IMG/VR virus record: IMGVR_UViG_3300048837_000334
Span: 1-48,152 of that record
Direction: 5' to 3' (one strand)
From: a virus
DNA length: 48,152 bases
The notes beneath the pieces are model-generated. The model searched no databases, had not been told where the DNA came from, and saw nothing but the letters and a program-made list of their open reading frames with translations. Below are positions 7,965-16,906 of this stretch, in pieces (the stretch's first letter is position 1; each line of letters opens with the position of its first letter). The position numbers were made by a program, and so were the translations under genes.

Positions 7965-10078
7965 GCCGCGCCTCCCACGCGCCGCCGCGCCAGCACGTCA
8001 CCCTCGACCTGATACCGGCTCATCTCGACGGGCTGGTCCGGGTACGGGTTCGAGAACTGCAGTTGCAGCGAGAAGCACGCGCGCATCAGGCGCGCTTTCC
8101 GCATGCGTCGGTTGAGGGCGCCCCACAGGGACGTGCCCCACACCATCGTGCCCCAAATGCCCCCCGTGAGGCCCGTCGCAAACGACAGGTCACGGCTGAC
8201 GACGACGCCCTCGTCGTCGTTGAAGCGCACGCGCACGTCGAGCGCATGCGACCCGCTCGCGGGCTTGAGCTGCGCGAACAGCCACGACAACCGCTTGATG
8301 CGCGTCGGCTCGCCGAAGTCGAGCCACGGCGTCGTCCAGTACCACTCAATCCCTCCGATGATGTACGTCCAGCCCGCCGCCGGCGTCGTCGTCCACGGGT
8401 TGTCCGTGGTCGTCTCGAGCGTGAGCGTGTCGGCCGTGTTGCTGGCAATGCGTCGCCACTGCCACCCGCCCGCCGGCGAGCGCACGGCCACCGGCAGACC
8501 CGCCAGCCCGTCGCCGGTCGTGTAGAACGTCGCCGCCGTATCGACAAGCGTGCTGCTCGTCGCGCTCGTCACCGTGCCCGTCACCGTCGAGGCGCCCGCT
8601 GGCACGCCGTCGCGCGTCGCATCGAACAGCGCGAACAGGCGGCCCCAGTAGTCGCCGGCGTACACGCGCAGCGCCCCCTGCGCGTCGGTGTACTGCGCGA
8701 GACTGGCGATCTCGAGCCCCGTCATCGGCGGCAGCCACGCCTCGAGCCCGTAGTGGTAGGCCAGCAGCGTGCGCCGCCGCGTGGAGCCAATCGTCGGCAC
8801 CGCCCAGATCACGAGACTGCGCGCTTCGTCGTGCACGGCGCGGATGCCGTCGAGCGCGGCCCGGTTGATGCGCCCGAGCGTCTGCTCGATGCGGTAGTCG
8901 CCGAGCGGCACCCAGTTGGTGAGGTCCGTCCAGTACGGCCCCTTGACGGCATCCCACGCGAAGAAGCGGCGGCCCACCTCGACGCCCGCCTCCTGCGAGA
9001 CACAGCCGAAGCTGCTATGCAACTCCTCGATGCCGAAGGGCAGCGTGTCCCCCGTGAGATACCACGCGCGGTGCGGCTTCATGATCACGAACTCGGAGCC
9101 GACCGGCTGCGCGAGTTGCACAGCCTCACCATCGCCCGGCGACACCTTGAACACGTTGCGCGGGTTCCACGCCTCGATGTCGCCCTGCGTCGAGACGTGC
9201 ATCTCGGAACTGTTCGTCGGAAAGGCGATGCCGTAGCCCTTCCAGACGGCGGCCACGGCCGGCGTGATGGTCGGCGGGTCGTTGGCCGTCTCGCCCGGCA
9301 ACGGGTCACGCCGCACGGCGTCGATGACGGCCTCGTCGTGCGTGGCGTCGCCGATGGCGACCGTGGCCACGCGCATCCAGTACACCTCGCTCGTGTCCTC
9401 CCGGCGCACGTAGGCGCGCCAGTGGGTGACGTGCGCCGGCGGGCTCCCCGAGGGCTTCGTGTGCCGGCGTCCTTCGTTGGTCAGCACGAGCGTGCTGGTG
9501 GCGTCGGTTGTGGGGCTGCTCTCGTGATCGTGCGTCTGGTCGTACCACGTGTAGCGCGCCGAGTAGGAGCCCGTCAGGCCCGTGCCCTGCGCGGTCATGT
9601 TGGTGACGCCGGTCGGCTTGCTCACGCCGACGCTCCGCACGGTCGTCCCGTCGTAGAGCTGCTGCGCGGTCCCGTCGAACAGCCATGCCTGATTCTTGAA
9701 CAGCACGCCCCGCGCCGACGCGCCCGGCGTATAGCCCGTCGCCCCGCTGATGGCGGTCATCGTGTCGAGGTCGTTCCAGGCGTACCACGCGCCGTCACAG
9801 CAGGCGAGCAACTGCGGCGGGGCCGTCTCGCGGCGGAAGTCGACCAGGCCGTCGACGGTGGCCCCCAGGCTCATCGCGGTCGGCGTGACGAGTCGATGCC
9901 CGCGGCGCTTGCTCATCGTCGCGCGGCGCTTGTCGGGGCCGGTCTCGACGCGCGTCAGCATGGCGTTGGCGGCGTAGGCCGTGGCGCCCGGGTGCAGCGT
10001 GTCCGTCTCCGGGGTGTCGATGAACCCCCGGCTGAAGTCCTCGCCGACCGCGACCGCTGAGGGGCGGACGTAGCTCAC
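7961..10078 (-). CDS. Tail hub / DNA-stabilisation-like beta protein, 705 aa
   Basis: The protein is large and beta-rich, with many short repeated strands containing Trp, Tyr and Thr-Thr, as in the beta-propeller tail hub proteins of podoviruses (T7 gp12 or P22 gp10 positions). The first 60 residues ('GFIDTPETDTLHPGATAYAA') resemble the N-terminus of proteins that bind the adaptor ring. No enzyme motif is seen. The gene overlaps the tail adaptor gene by 4 bases and is followed by a small gene and the fibre gene, which supports a distal tail role. The exact family is uncertain. Confidence 0.7.
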   Translation of the reverse strand: MSYVRPSAVAVGEDFSRGFIDTPETDTLHPGATAYAANAMLTRVETGPDKRRATMSKRRGHRLVTPTAMSLGATVDGLVDFRRETAPPQLLACCDGAWYAWNDLDTMTAISGATGYTPGASARGVLFKNQAWLFDGTAQQLYDGTTVRSVGVSKPTGVTNMTAQGTGLTGSYSARYTWYDQTHDHESSPTTDATSTLVLTNEGRRHTKPSGSPPAHVTHWRAYVRREDTSEVYWMRVATVAIGDATHDEAVIDAVRRDPLPGETANDPPTITPAVAAVWKGYGIAFPTNSSEMHVSTQGDIEAWNPRNVFKVSPGDGEAVQLAQPVGSEFVIMKPHRAWYLTGDTLPFGIEELHSSFGCVSQEAGVEVGRRFFAWDAVKGPYWTDLTNWVPLGDYRIEQTLGRINRAALDGIRAVHDEARSLVIWAVPTIGSTRRRTLLAYHYGLEAWLPPMTGLEIASLAQYTDAQGALRVYAGDYWGRLFALFDATRDGVPAGASTVTGTVTSATSSTLVDTAATFYTTGDGLAGLPVAVRSPAGGWQWRRIASNTADTLTLETTTDNPWTTTPAAGWTYIIGGIEWYWTTPWLDFGEPTRIKRLSWLFAQLKPASGSHALDVRVRFNDDEGVVVSRDLSFATGLTGGIWGTMVWGTSLWGALNRRMRKARLMRACFSLQLQFSNPYPDQPVEMSRYQVEGDVLARRRVGGAA

Positions 10079-11031
10079 CGATACGCCCCCCAGCCGAAGG
10101 CGGGCCGCTTCCGTGGCGCGGGTCGCAGCAGGTTGTCATCTTCGATGAGCTTCCGGAGGTGCGGGCGCGGCACGACGGAATCGGCCGCGATCTCGCCGGT
10201 GTTCACGCGGTAGCGGATCTCCCACTCCTCTTTGATGGCCAGCCACCAGTCGCCCGGCAGCGGGTCGCTCCCGCTCACGAGCGGCTGCGGGCGCCGCTGC
10301 CACGGGAAGGCCAGCACGTAGGCGGCGTCAGGCGTCGGGTAGAGTTGCAGCACCTTGTGTTCGCGCGCGGACTCGTAGGACGCGAGGCTCTGCAGCGTCT
10401 CGCTGGTGTCCACACGCCGAAGCGTGACCGTGCCCACGCTCGACGCGCCGATGGTGGCAGCGTCGGCCGTCGCCGCCTTGGCGAACTCGTCGATGAACGT
10501 CCACGTGCCCGCATCCACCGGCGTCGTGGCGGTGAGCGTCAGGCGCGCGGTGCGCTGCACGCCGTTGGCATCGTCGCCGCGAAGGGTCACGGCCACGTCG
10601 GTATCGCTGGCGCTGTCGGACACGAGTTCGAGCGCCGTGCCGCCGGGGTCCGGCTGCGTCGCACAGCCCGTGATGCCCGAGAGACGGTAGTGGCGCGGCA
10701 TGCCCGTCTCGGCGGTCGCCAGGCCCGTCGCCGGATAGCACTCCTGTGCCGCGAAGGGGTCGATGGGGTCGAGGCGCACGCCTGGCCGTGTCAGATTGCG
10801 CGCGGGCGTGTGGAGCTTTCCGACGTGCGCGGGCAGCGCGTACCGCGACGTGCCCGACGTCGTGGTCAACTCGAACGGCGTGGGCGCGCGGTAGTCGAGC
10901 CACCCGTGCGCCTGCCAGATCGCCTCGACCGCATCATTGAGCAGGGCGAGCCCGACGCGGCGGGCTTCGGTGTCGCCCGCCTCCCCGGCGTAGTCGAGCA
11001 GCGTGTCGAGCGCGTCACGAACGGTCAGCAT
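10075..11031 (-). CDS. Tail adaptor (tail tubular A-like) protein, 318 aa
   Basis: The N-terminal 50 residues ('LTVRDALDTLLDYAGEA', 'LLNDAVEAIWQAHGWLDYR') match the helical pattern of podovirus adaptor proteins that dock on the portal (T7 gp11, P22 gp4 class). The middle is beta-rich and the C-terminus carries a helical, basic segment. Its place directly before the 705-residue hub protein, with a 4-base overlap, repeats the gp11-gp12 order. The assignment is by pattern and context; no catalytic motif is expected. Confidence 0.7.
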   Translation of the reverse strand: MLTVRDALDTLLDYAGEAGDTEARRVGLALLNDAVEAIWQAHGWLDYRAPTPFELTTTSGTSRYALPAHVGKLHTPARNLTRPGVRLDPIDPFAAQECYPATGLATAETGMPRHYRLSGITGCATQPDPGGTALELVSDSASDTDVAVTLRGDDANGVQRTARLTLTATTPVDAGTWTFIDEFAKAATADAATIGASSVGTVTLRRVDTSETLQSLASYESAREHKVLQLYPTPDAAYVLAFPWQRRPQPLVSGSDPLPGDWWLAIKEEWEIRYRVNTGEIAADSVVPRPHLRKLIEDDNLLRPAPRKRPAFGWGAYR

Positions 11032-11034
11032 GCG

Positions 11035-11169
11035 TTACCAGCCTCGCCGGAGCCACGTGCCGGCGCTGATGGGGTCGACGTTGGCCGGCGTGATGCCGAG
11101 GCCCGTCGCGCGGAAGTAGTACGACGCGAAGTACGGCGACCGGAAGAACAGGGCATCGAGCATCGCCAT
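11035..11169 (-). CDS. Small conserved-looking tail-region protein, 44 aa
   Basis: A short gene fills the space between two structural genes. It starts at ATG 11169, 2 bases after the stop of the 468-residue gene, and ends at TAA 11035-11037, just before ATG 11031 of the adaptor. The peptide contains 'FFRSPYFASYYFRATGLGI', rich in aromatic residues. Short 'SPYF..SYF' peptides occur beside tail genes in other phages; I recall this pattern but cannot check it. No Shine-Dalgarno is obvious, so it may depend on coupling. Confidence 0.6.
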   Translation of the reverse strand: MAMLDALFFRSPYFASYYFRATGLGITPANVDPISAGTWLRRGW

Positions 11170-11171
11170 GG

Positions 11172-12578
11172 TCAGATCACATTCGTCGTGACCGACGACC
11201 GCGCCCCGGCCGTGGTCGTCACCGCCGTGACGCGGTCCACCGTGTCGCCGACGTTGCGGAAGGTCACGTTGTTGCCGCTCACCGTCACCTTGCCGGCGAG
11301 CACCGCCAGCATGAGGCGGAACGCCTGCCGCGGCGTGACCGAGGACTCGACGCCGTTGTTGCGATCGAGCAGCGCATCGGCGATGGTGGTGGCCGACGGA
11401 AGGTTGCCGACCGAGGACGTGAGCGCAGCGATCTCCGTGTCGATGTAGCTGGCCACGGTCGCGAGGTCGGCCGCGAGGGTGACGGCGGGCGTGCCGAGCT
11501 TGCCATCGACGGCGGCCACCTCGTCGTCGACCGTCTGCAGTGCCGTCGCGGAGGCGCGCGTGCTGATGGCCGCGTCGATGTTCGCGCCGGCAAACGGCGT
11601 GGCATCCGTGGTCATGGTATCGAGAACCTCCAGCGCGACGTCGTTCGACGTCTCGACATCACCGAACGTGTCCGGGTCGGCGTGGTTCGCGCGGCCGAAG
11701 TCCCATGCGATGGGCGCAGTCAGCACGAGTTTGAACACGCTGGTGTTATCGGGTGGGGTCACGAACTCAGGTTCAACGCTCAGGACCTTCGTCGTCCCGT
11801 TGTAGGCGTGGCCGTAGACTGCGCCCTGGCCGGCGCCCGTGCCGCTCTCGATGTACACCAGGCAGGGGGCGTACTGGTCGCTTGTGCCGCTTGCGCCAGA
11901 GTCGAGCGTGATGCTGCCGGCTGCACCGGCCTGGGCCGTGCCCGTGCGCAGGACGGTCTCCCCCGCACTGCCCGCCTCCACGACCTGCGCAGAGAATGGA
12001 TACACGCTCACGCCGAACGTGCGCACGGTCCCGTACAGCGGCCCGAGTGTGTCCACCTCGCCAGCCGCGGCGAGATAGTCGTACACGCCGTCCACGCCCT
12101 CATCCACCGTGCCGTCACTCTCAGCCTCAGCCACCCCGGCCTTCTTGATGCGGATGTCCGCCGCAGGCCATGAGGCGCCAAGGCCGACGACGGCCGAGTC
12201 TGCCACGCCCCCGGTAATATCGCCCATCGTGAAGCCGGTGGGGGTGGCGGTCAGCAGCACCACGCTCGTCCCCACGAACGACCCGCCAAACCCGATGGCG
12301 TAGGTCTGCGTGGAGCCGATCCGAAAGACCTGCACCTCATCATCCGCGATGTTGCTCAAGGCTTCGAGCGCGGATGTGATGAGCGCGCTGCCGTCGTCGG
12401 ACGTGAACGAGTCGAACGCGATGCTACTGGTGGTCTGCGCGTCGTAGGTCAGCGTGAACGTGTCGCCGCTGGCGATGTCGTTCAGGTCCACGAGCTGCAG
12501 GCTGTTCGCACTCGCGCGCACCGCTAGGAAGGGGATGCGCCGCTTGGCGGCCGTCGGTTCGTTCTGGGTGATCTGCAT
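11172..12578 (-). CDS. Tail/neck-region structural protein, 468 aa
   Basis: The N-terminal half is beta-rich (Thr/Ser/Val strands). A helical segment follows at about residues 335-395 ('TEIAALTSSVGNLPSATTIA'), then the pattern 'ADALLDRNNGVESSVTPRQA' with 'FRLMLAVLAGKVTVSG' and a final beta tail ('VTFRNVGDTVDRVTA'). That C-terminal pattern is widespread in phage structural proteins near tail and spike genes. The precise role (tail sleeve, spike stalk or receptor-binding protein) cannot be told. It overlaps the next upstream gene by one base (TGATG type). Confidence 0.65.
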   Translation of the reverse strand: MQITQNEPTAAKRRIPFLAVRASANSLQLVDLNDIASGDTFTLTYDAQTTSSIAFDSFTSDDGSALITSALEALSNIADDEVQVFRIGSTQTYAIGFGGSFVGTSVVLLTATPTGFTMGDITGGVADSAVVGLGASWPAADIRIKKAGVAEAESDGTVDEGVDGVYDYLAAAGEVDTLGPLYGTVRTFGVSVYPFSAQVVEAGSAGETVLRTGTAQAGAAGSITLDSGASGTSDQYAPCLVYIESGTGAGQGAVYGHAYNGTTKVLSVEPEFVTPPDNTSVFKLVLTAPIAWDFGRANHADPDTFGDVETSNDVALEVLDTMTTDATPFAGANIDAAISTRASATALQTVDDEVAAVDGKLGTPAVTLAADLATVASYIDTEIAALTSSVGNLPSATTIADALLDRNNGVESSVTPRQAFRLMLAVLAGKVTVSGNNVTFRNVGDTVDRVTAVTTTAGARSSVTTNVI

Positions 12579-13267
12579 TACAGCAGCCCTCCGGGCATGC
12601 GTCTACGGGTGATGCGTGGATATACGCGGTCGGCGGGGGGGCTGGCGACGACGTAGGGGAACGCCGCCATGGCGGCATAGCCCGTGCGCGCCGTCCCGGC
12701 GTGCGTCCATTCGCCCCGGTCGTCCGTGACCGCCGCCGCCGCGTCCTTGTACATGAAGAAGGAGATAGCCGATCCAATAGCGATCTCCGTGTACCCGGCA
12801 GATGGGTCCACAGACGTGACACCCGTAACGCTATTGAGCGCCCCACACGCGACGATGGCACACGGCCCGGCCGTGTCAATGTCCCCGGCCTCGGCGCAGT
12901 AGTGTGTGTTTGTGTCAGAGGCATCCGCAAAGGTGCCCGTGATGGGTGTTGCCAGCGGGTCCAGTCCGGACCACTCCGTCAGGACGACCAGGAAACTCGT
13001 GGCTCCATCCGCAGTCACGGTGACAGTGTGATCGCCGGCCGTGACGCCGTGCATGATGTAATGCCGTATTTGGCGCCCGGGTTTGTACTCAACGGCCGGT
13101 GACGGAAAGGCCCCGTCCACGTCCGACGTGACGGTGTACGAGCGCGTGGCCGCGTTACTGCTCTGGCTGATGCTGACAATGAGCGCATGTCCGCTCGTAA
13201 CACCCGTAAGCGTAGGCGTAGACGTGTTGCTGACGGCCGCCTCCGCGATACCTTGTACGTACGCCAT
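12578..13267 (-). CDS. Beta-sandwich structural protein, 229 aa
   Basis: The sequence alternates short Val/Thr strands and Gly/Asp turns over its whole length, as in jelly-roll or Ig-like phage spike and decoration domains. There is no signal peptide or membrane span. It lies between the Ig-domain spike gene (3-base gap) and the 468-residue structural protein, so it probably belongs to the same tail or spike assembly. No family is recognised. Confidence 0.65.
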   Translation of the reverse strand: MAYVQGIAEAAVSNTSTPTLTGVTSGHALIVSISQSSNAATRSYTVTSDVDGAFPSPAVEYKPGRQIRHYIMHGVTAGDHTVTVTADGATSFLVVLTEWSGLDPLATPITGTFADASDTNTHYCAEAGDIDTAGPCAIVACGALNSVTGVTSVDPSAGYTEIAIGSAISFFMYKDAAAAVTDDRGEWTHAGTARTGYAAMAAFPYVVASPPADRVYPRITRRRMPGGLL

Positions 13268-13270
13268 GGT

Positions 13271-15100
13271 TTACCTGGTAGGAGCCTGGAAAATGAAGGC
13301 GTCGGCCTCTGTGAGGGCGTAGTCTTCAAGGACAACGAAATTGCGGAAGTACCCCACCATGTCCTCGGTCGTGGGGGCGGTTTGCGAGGTGTCAAAGTTC
13401 AAGTAGAAGGACGACAAGAATGGCCCCTTGGTGTACCAGGACATCGGGACCTGATACAGCAGGCGGCTGGGGACGGTGTCGCCCTCGCGCATGATCCAAC
13501 AGGTCTGCATGTTCCAGTAGCCATCCGCATCGCGCCCGTTATCGTTCAGGACGGTGACCCCGTACGTAGCATTCCAGTCTGTAAATGCGCTGGCCGGCTG
13601 GCGATAGCGGATTTCCCAAATGAATCGGTGCCACACGTTGGCGAGGACGCCGTACGCTTCCGCCCAGGGCTGGCCGGCCGGCGTGCCGGTCCCCTGTGGG
13701 AACGCGTTCGTACCTGACGGCCGCACGCGTTCCTTGGCGTACATGCCAGCGGGGAGGTAGTCCGTCGAGAATTCGTGTGTGATCTTGGCGACCTCGCCGT
13801 CGAGCGCGTACTGGAAATTGAACATCTGCGCGCAGTGATTCGACCCTCCCGCGTAGAGACGGACCCCCTTTGCGCCGGTAATAGGGCTCGGGTGTGTCCC
13901 GACATTGCGCCCCGTTTGAAACGACGCGTCGAGATAGAAGTCCACAACGAGAAGCTGTGTCCCAGTCGTACTCGCCACGAGTGGGACAGGGAACTTCAAG
14001 CTCTTGGCATTAGGGACGAGACTAACTGTGCCCTCGGGGATGAATAGTTTCGCCGCGTCCTGTGCGTCCGGAAAGGTATCGTTGTCAGGGTCGTACGTGT
14101 AGAAAGTGGACGGCCCCTGCGTGGTGACGTTCTGCAGCGAATCAAGCTGCGATTGACTCCGCAACGTCCACGACGCAACGCACTCAGGAAGGTCGGCCAG
14201 CGCCTCAAAGTATCCGTGGTCAGTGGTTGAGGGTTCAAGCACAGTCAGGGAGAACTCACGCACGTCCGTGCGCCCCTCTGTGTCTGTGACATGTAGCGTG
14301 AAGGTCGTCACAGCAGCAGCATCTGGCGTGCCAGTGATAGCACCACTCGACGCGTTCAGGCTCGCCCAGCTTGGCAGGGCGCCAGACAGCACCGACCACG
14401 TTCTCGCGCCGTACCCGCCCGACGCCTGTACCACTGACGCATACGCGGCGCCATTGACGCCTGGCGTCAGGCTCACTGTCGTAATCTGCAGGTCTGCGAC
14501 CTGATCCACGGTCAGATTCAGCACGCCACTGTCGGCCGCGGCTGCCGCCGCGTCGGTGACGCGGAACTCCAGCGGGGACGTCCCCGCTACCGTGGGCGTG
14601 CCTGACACGTCCGCGTTGTCCTGCGTAATACCAGCCGGCAAGGTGTCGTTCGGCGCCACACGACTCCACGTGTACGGCAGCGTACCGCCCGAGGCCTGCA
14701 GGGTGACGCTGAAGGGCTGGCCGCGTGTGACGGATGGCAGGCTCGTCGTCGTGACCGTCAGGCCAGAGGGGACGGCTTCCACCGTGAGCGTGATGCTGCC
14801 GCTGTCGGCGGTGTCTGGCGTCGGCGTGGCCGAGTCCGTCGCACGGATCGTGAGCCCGACACTGCCCGTGGAGGTCGGCGTGCCCGTGATGGTATCGCCC
14901 ACCAGCGCCAGCCCGAGCGCGTTCAGTGCCGCCTCGCCCGCGACGATGCTCCACGTCACCGCGCCCGTGCCGCCCGTCGACTGCAGCGTCACGCTGTACG
15001 CGACGCCCTCGTAGGCTGTCGGCAGCGACGACGTCAGCACCACCAGGTTCTCCGGTGGGGTTTCAGAGACGGGCGCGTAGACGCCGAGGACGTAGCTCAC
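13271..15100 (-). CDS. Putative tail spike/adhesin with three Ig-like (He_PIG-type) domains, 609 aa
   Basis: Residues about 20-110, 112-200 and 205-290 are three repeats of an Ig-like fold of the He_PIG class. Each begins near 'TSSLP' or 'TVSLTPG', contains 'SVTLQ..GGT' and 'TWS', and has a 'GTPT' turn. The C-terminal 310 residues form a different domain with many Trp, Tyr and Asn residues ('GYWNMQTCWIMREGD', 'WHRFIWEIRYR') resembling lectin- or polysaccharide-binding jelly rolls. Domains of this type usually bind cell-surface carbohydrate, so receptor binding or capsule recognition is likely. GC content and codon use look slightly less extreme in the C-terminal part, a possible sign of domain exchange; this is an impression from reading, not a calculation. 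Confidence 0.7.
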   Translation of the reverse strand: MSYVLGVYAPVSETPPENLVVLTSSLPTAYEGVAYSVTLQSTGGTGAVTWSIVAGEAALNALGLALVGDTITGTPTSTGSVGLTIRATDSATPTPDTADSGSITLTVEAVPSGLTVTTTSLPSVTRGQPFSVTLQASGGTLPYTWSRVAPNDTLPAGITQDNADVSGTPTVAGTSPLEFRVTDAAAAAADSGVLNLTVDQVADLQITTVSLTPGVNGAAYASVVQASGGYGARTWSVLSGALPSWASLNASSGAITGTPDAAAVTTFTLHVTDTEGRTDVREFSLTVLEPSTTDHGYFEALADLPECVASWTLRSQSQLDSLQNVTTQGPSTFYTYDPDNDTFPDAQDAAKLFIPEGTVSLVPNAKSLKFPVPLVASTTGTQLLVVDFYLDASFQTGRNVGTHPSPITGAKGVRLYAGGSNHCAQMFNFQYALDGEVAKITHEFSTDYLPAGMYAKERVRPSGTNAFPQGTGTPAGQPWAEAYGVLANVWHRFIWEIRYRQPASAFTDWNATYGVTVLNDNGRDADGYWNMQTCWIMREGDTVPSRLLYQVPMSWYTKGPFLSSFYLNFDTSQTAPTTEDMVGYFRNFVVLEDYALTEADAFIFQAPTR

Positions 15101-15113
15101 GCCGGATCGCTCC

Positions 15114-15365
15114 TTACCGCCCCCACACGCCGATCACGGTCGTGCCCGCCGTCGTCTCCGTCGCGCGGACCTTCTTGACCTTGATGGGCAGCAGCGTGCC
15201 GGACGGCACGTCGGCAAACGTCACGACGGCACTCCCGCCCACCGGGACGACCGCCACGTCGGCGCTGCCGTCCGCATGGCTCACCCACAGTTGGTCGTGG
15301 GGCACCGTGACGACGTTGGTATCGTGCGGCGTGATTGCCGCCGCCTGGGTATATCCGTGTCCCAT
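15114..15365 (-). CDS. Small head decoration / spike-base-like protein, 83 aa
   Basis: I chose ATG 15365, which has GGAG six bases upstream, over an earlier GTG. The protein is a small beta fold: 'GGSAVVTFADVPSGTLLPI' followed by 'KVKKVRATETTAGTTV' and a closing Trp. This is the pattern of the spike-base or head-fibre attachment proteins found in many phages and in gene transfer agents. It is encoded near the capsid module, which fits. Confidence in the exact role is moderate. Confidence 0.65.
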   Translation of the reverse strand: MGHGYTQAAAITPHDTNVVTVPHDQLWVSHADGSADVAVVPVGGSAVVTFADVPSGTLLPIKVKKVRATETTAGTTVIGVWGR

Positions 15366-15440
15366 CTCGCGCTCCACCGACGCGGCCCCCGGCGCCTACC
15401 ACCGAGGACCGCATCGTCACAGGTCAACACCCGTGGTTGT

Positions 15441-15468
15441 GCCGGTGGGCCACGCAGCCACCACCGGC
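15441..15468 (-). promoter_or_regulatory. Intergenic hairpin after paralogue gene
   Basis: A 7-bp perfect stem (GCCGGTG / CACCGGC, loop 15448-15461) sits 17 bases past the stop of the 151-residue paralogue gene, in one of the few gaps (15366-15484) in the leftward operon. There is no U-run, so it may be a processing or attenuation site instead of an intrinsic terminator. Nothing else was recognised in this gap. Confidence 0.4.
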
Positions 15469-15484
15469 GAGCCATCCGCCTCCG

Positions 15485-15940
15485 TCAGGCGGTGGCCACC
15501 GTCCCCGTGATGCCGTTGTTGAGCGTCACCGCGACCCACTGGTACGTCGAGGCACCGGTCTGCACGCAGATGGCCCGCAGGTACGCGGCGATCTTCTGGT
15601 CGGTCGTCGAGGCGGCCAGGCTGTCGGCCGCGACGTCGTCGATGGCGATCAGGGTGTCCGCCGTCCCCGCCACCACGAGGATGTTCTGGTCGACGACGCT
15701 GAGGAAGTCGTAGACGTAGCCCGCGAGCGCCGCCACCGGCGCCGGCAGCGTGAAGTTCACCGCGCCCGAGGCGCCGTAGTTGGTGAAGATCGTGCCGGGC
15801 TTGTCGACCAGCGGGTTGATGGTGTAGTTGGCGGCCTTGGCCGTGACGGTCGGCTGCGTGGCCGTGACGAAGCCGGACGAGGACACGACGCCAGCGTCGG
15901 CGAGGAAGCGAATCGGATCAGCGAGTGAGGTGTTCGGCAT
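15485..15940 (-). CDS. Head-associated protein, paralogue 1, 151 aa
   Basis: ATG 15940 has an AAGGAG ribosome binding site. The core 'PGTIFTNYGASGAVNFTLP' plus 'DQNILVVAGTADTLIAIDD' and 'VAADSLAASTTDQ' is shared, with small changes, by the adjacent 128-residue protein. The predicted fold is a small all-beta domain, as in head decoration proteins or fibre knobs. This copy has about 25 extra N-terminal residues. The function is not known; context places it with head accessory proteins. Confidence 0.65.
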   Translation of the reverse strand: MPNTSLADPIRFLADAGVVSSSGFVTATQPTVTAKAANYTINPLVDKPGTIFTNYGASGAVNFTLPAPVAALAGYVYDFLSVVDQNILVVAGTADTLIAIDDVAADSLAASTTDQKIAAYLRAICVQTGASTYQWVAVTLNNGITGTVATA

Positions 15941-15957
15941 GGTCAGCTCCTTCAGGG

Positions 15958-16344
15958 TTAGGCAGTGGCGACGGTGTAGGTGTGGCCGACGGCGATGCCG
16001 CTTGCGGCCCACTGGTAGACGCCGGCGCTCGTCTCGACGCACACGGCTTCGATCTCCCCGCCGACGATCTGGTCCGCGGTGCTCAGGGCGATGCTGTCCG
16101 CCGCGACGTCGTCGAGCGTGACGAGCGTGTCGGCCGTCGGTGCGGCGACGAGTAGGTTCTGGTCGGCCACCGCCTTGAAGCGGAACCACCAGCCCAGCAC
16201 CGCGCGGTTCGGCGTGGGCAGGGTGAACGTCACGGCCCCTGTGGCGCCGGCGTTGGTGAAGACCGTGCCCGGCCGGTCAAACGGCGGGCGCAGGGTGTAG
16301 TTCGCCGTCTTGCGGACGATGCGACGTTCCAGGCGAGTGCTCAT
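15958..16344 (-). CDS. Head-associated protein, paralogue 2, 128 aa
   Basis: This is a tandem duplicate of the neighbouring 151-residue protein: 'RPGTVFTNAGATGAVTFTLP' and 'DQNLLVAAPTADTLVTLDD' align without gaps to the partner's core. The 5' end overlaps the 3' end of the 209-residue gene by 68 bases, an unusually long overlap for this genome. The N-terminus is basic ('MSTRLERRIVRKTANYTLR'). Confidence 0.65.
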   Translation of the reverse strand: MSTRLERRIVRKTANYTLRPPFDRPGTVFTNAGATGAVTFTLPTPNRAVLGWWFRFKAVADQNLLVAAPTADTLVTLDDVAADSIALSTADQIVGGEIEAVCVETSAGVYQWAASGIAVGHTYTVATA

Positions 16345-16906
16345 CAGTTCCCTTTCCTGTCACCGGGCTCTCCCCGGTCGATGAGACGTTGAAGCGGACG
16401 CCCCCATCGGGGAGCCAGGGTGCGCCGGGGTTGTTGATCCGCGTGCGTTCGGTGCCCCCGACGCCACCGACGCGGTCCTGAATGTCGAACGCCTCCGCGG
16501 CGATGTCCGCGAAGTGCTGCCGACGCTTCTCCTTCCGCTGAGCCCTCGCGTCGGCGTCCTGTCGCCGAAGCGCATCGTCGAAGCGCGCGGCCCCGCCGAC
16601 CCGATGCAGGTCCGCGCCGTCCTCGTGGAGCGCGGCGACGATCTTGAGCGGCGCATCGAGGTAGCGCCGATGCACCGTCGAGACGTGCACGTACCCGTCG
16701 CGCGCCTGAATGTGGCGATCGGTCATGCGCCGCGACGTGTGCACAGGCTTGCTGCGCCGACACCGCCGCTCAAGGACGTAGAACCCCGGCCGGTCGCTGC
16801 TCTTGCGCAACCGCAACAGCGGGTCCGCCACGCGGATGTAGTCCTCCACGTAGCGAAAGCCCGGCTCGAGCCGGTACGCCGGATCGACCGGGACGTGTTC
16901 ACTCAC
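16277..16906 (-). CDS. Hypothetical head-region protein, 209 aa
   Basis: I do not recognise the family. The sequence is rich in Arg, His and Asp, with a central helical basic region ('RRQDADARAQRKEKRRQHF') and a conserved-looking loop 'RVGGVGGTERTRINNPGAPW'. The last 22 codons overlap the next gene in a different frame. It overlaps the upstream 197-residue gene by 4 bases. A minor capsid or scaffold-like role is possible from position. Confidence 0.6.
   Translation of the reverse strand: MSEHVPVDPAYRLEPGFRYVEDYIRVADPLLRLRKSSDRPGFYVLERRCRRSKPVHTSRRMTDRHIQARDGYVHVSTVHRRYLDAPLKIVAALHEDGADLHRVGGAARFDDALRRQDADARAQRKEKRRQHFADIAAEAFDIQDRVGGVGGTERTRINNPGAPWLPDGGVRFNVSSTGESPVTGKGTDEHSPGTSHRPQDGELHPAPAV

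Noticed and set aside
8063-10060. A 665-codon plus-strand frame opposite the tail hub gene
   Set aside because: Same reason: a shadow of the minus-strand gene with an Arg/His/Val-rich composition.
15281-15475. A small minus-strand reading frame in the gap before the spike-base-like gene
   Set aside because: Arg/Trp-biased, overlaps the next gene in another frame, and lacks a convincing ribosome binding site.
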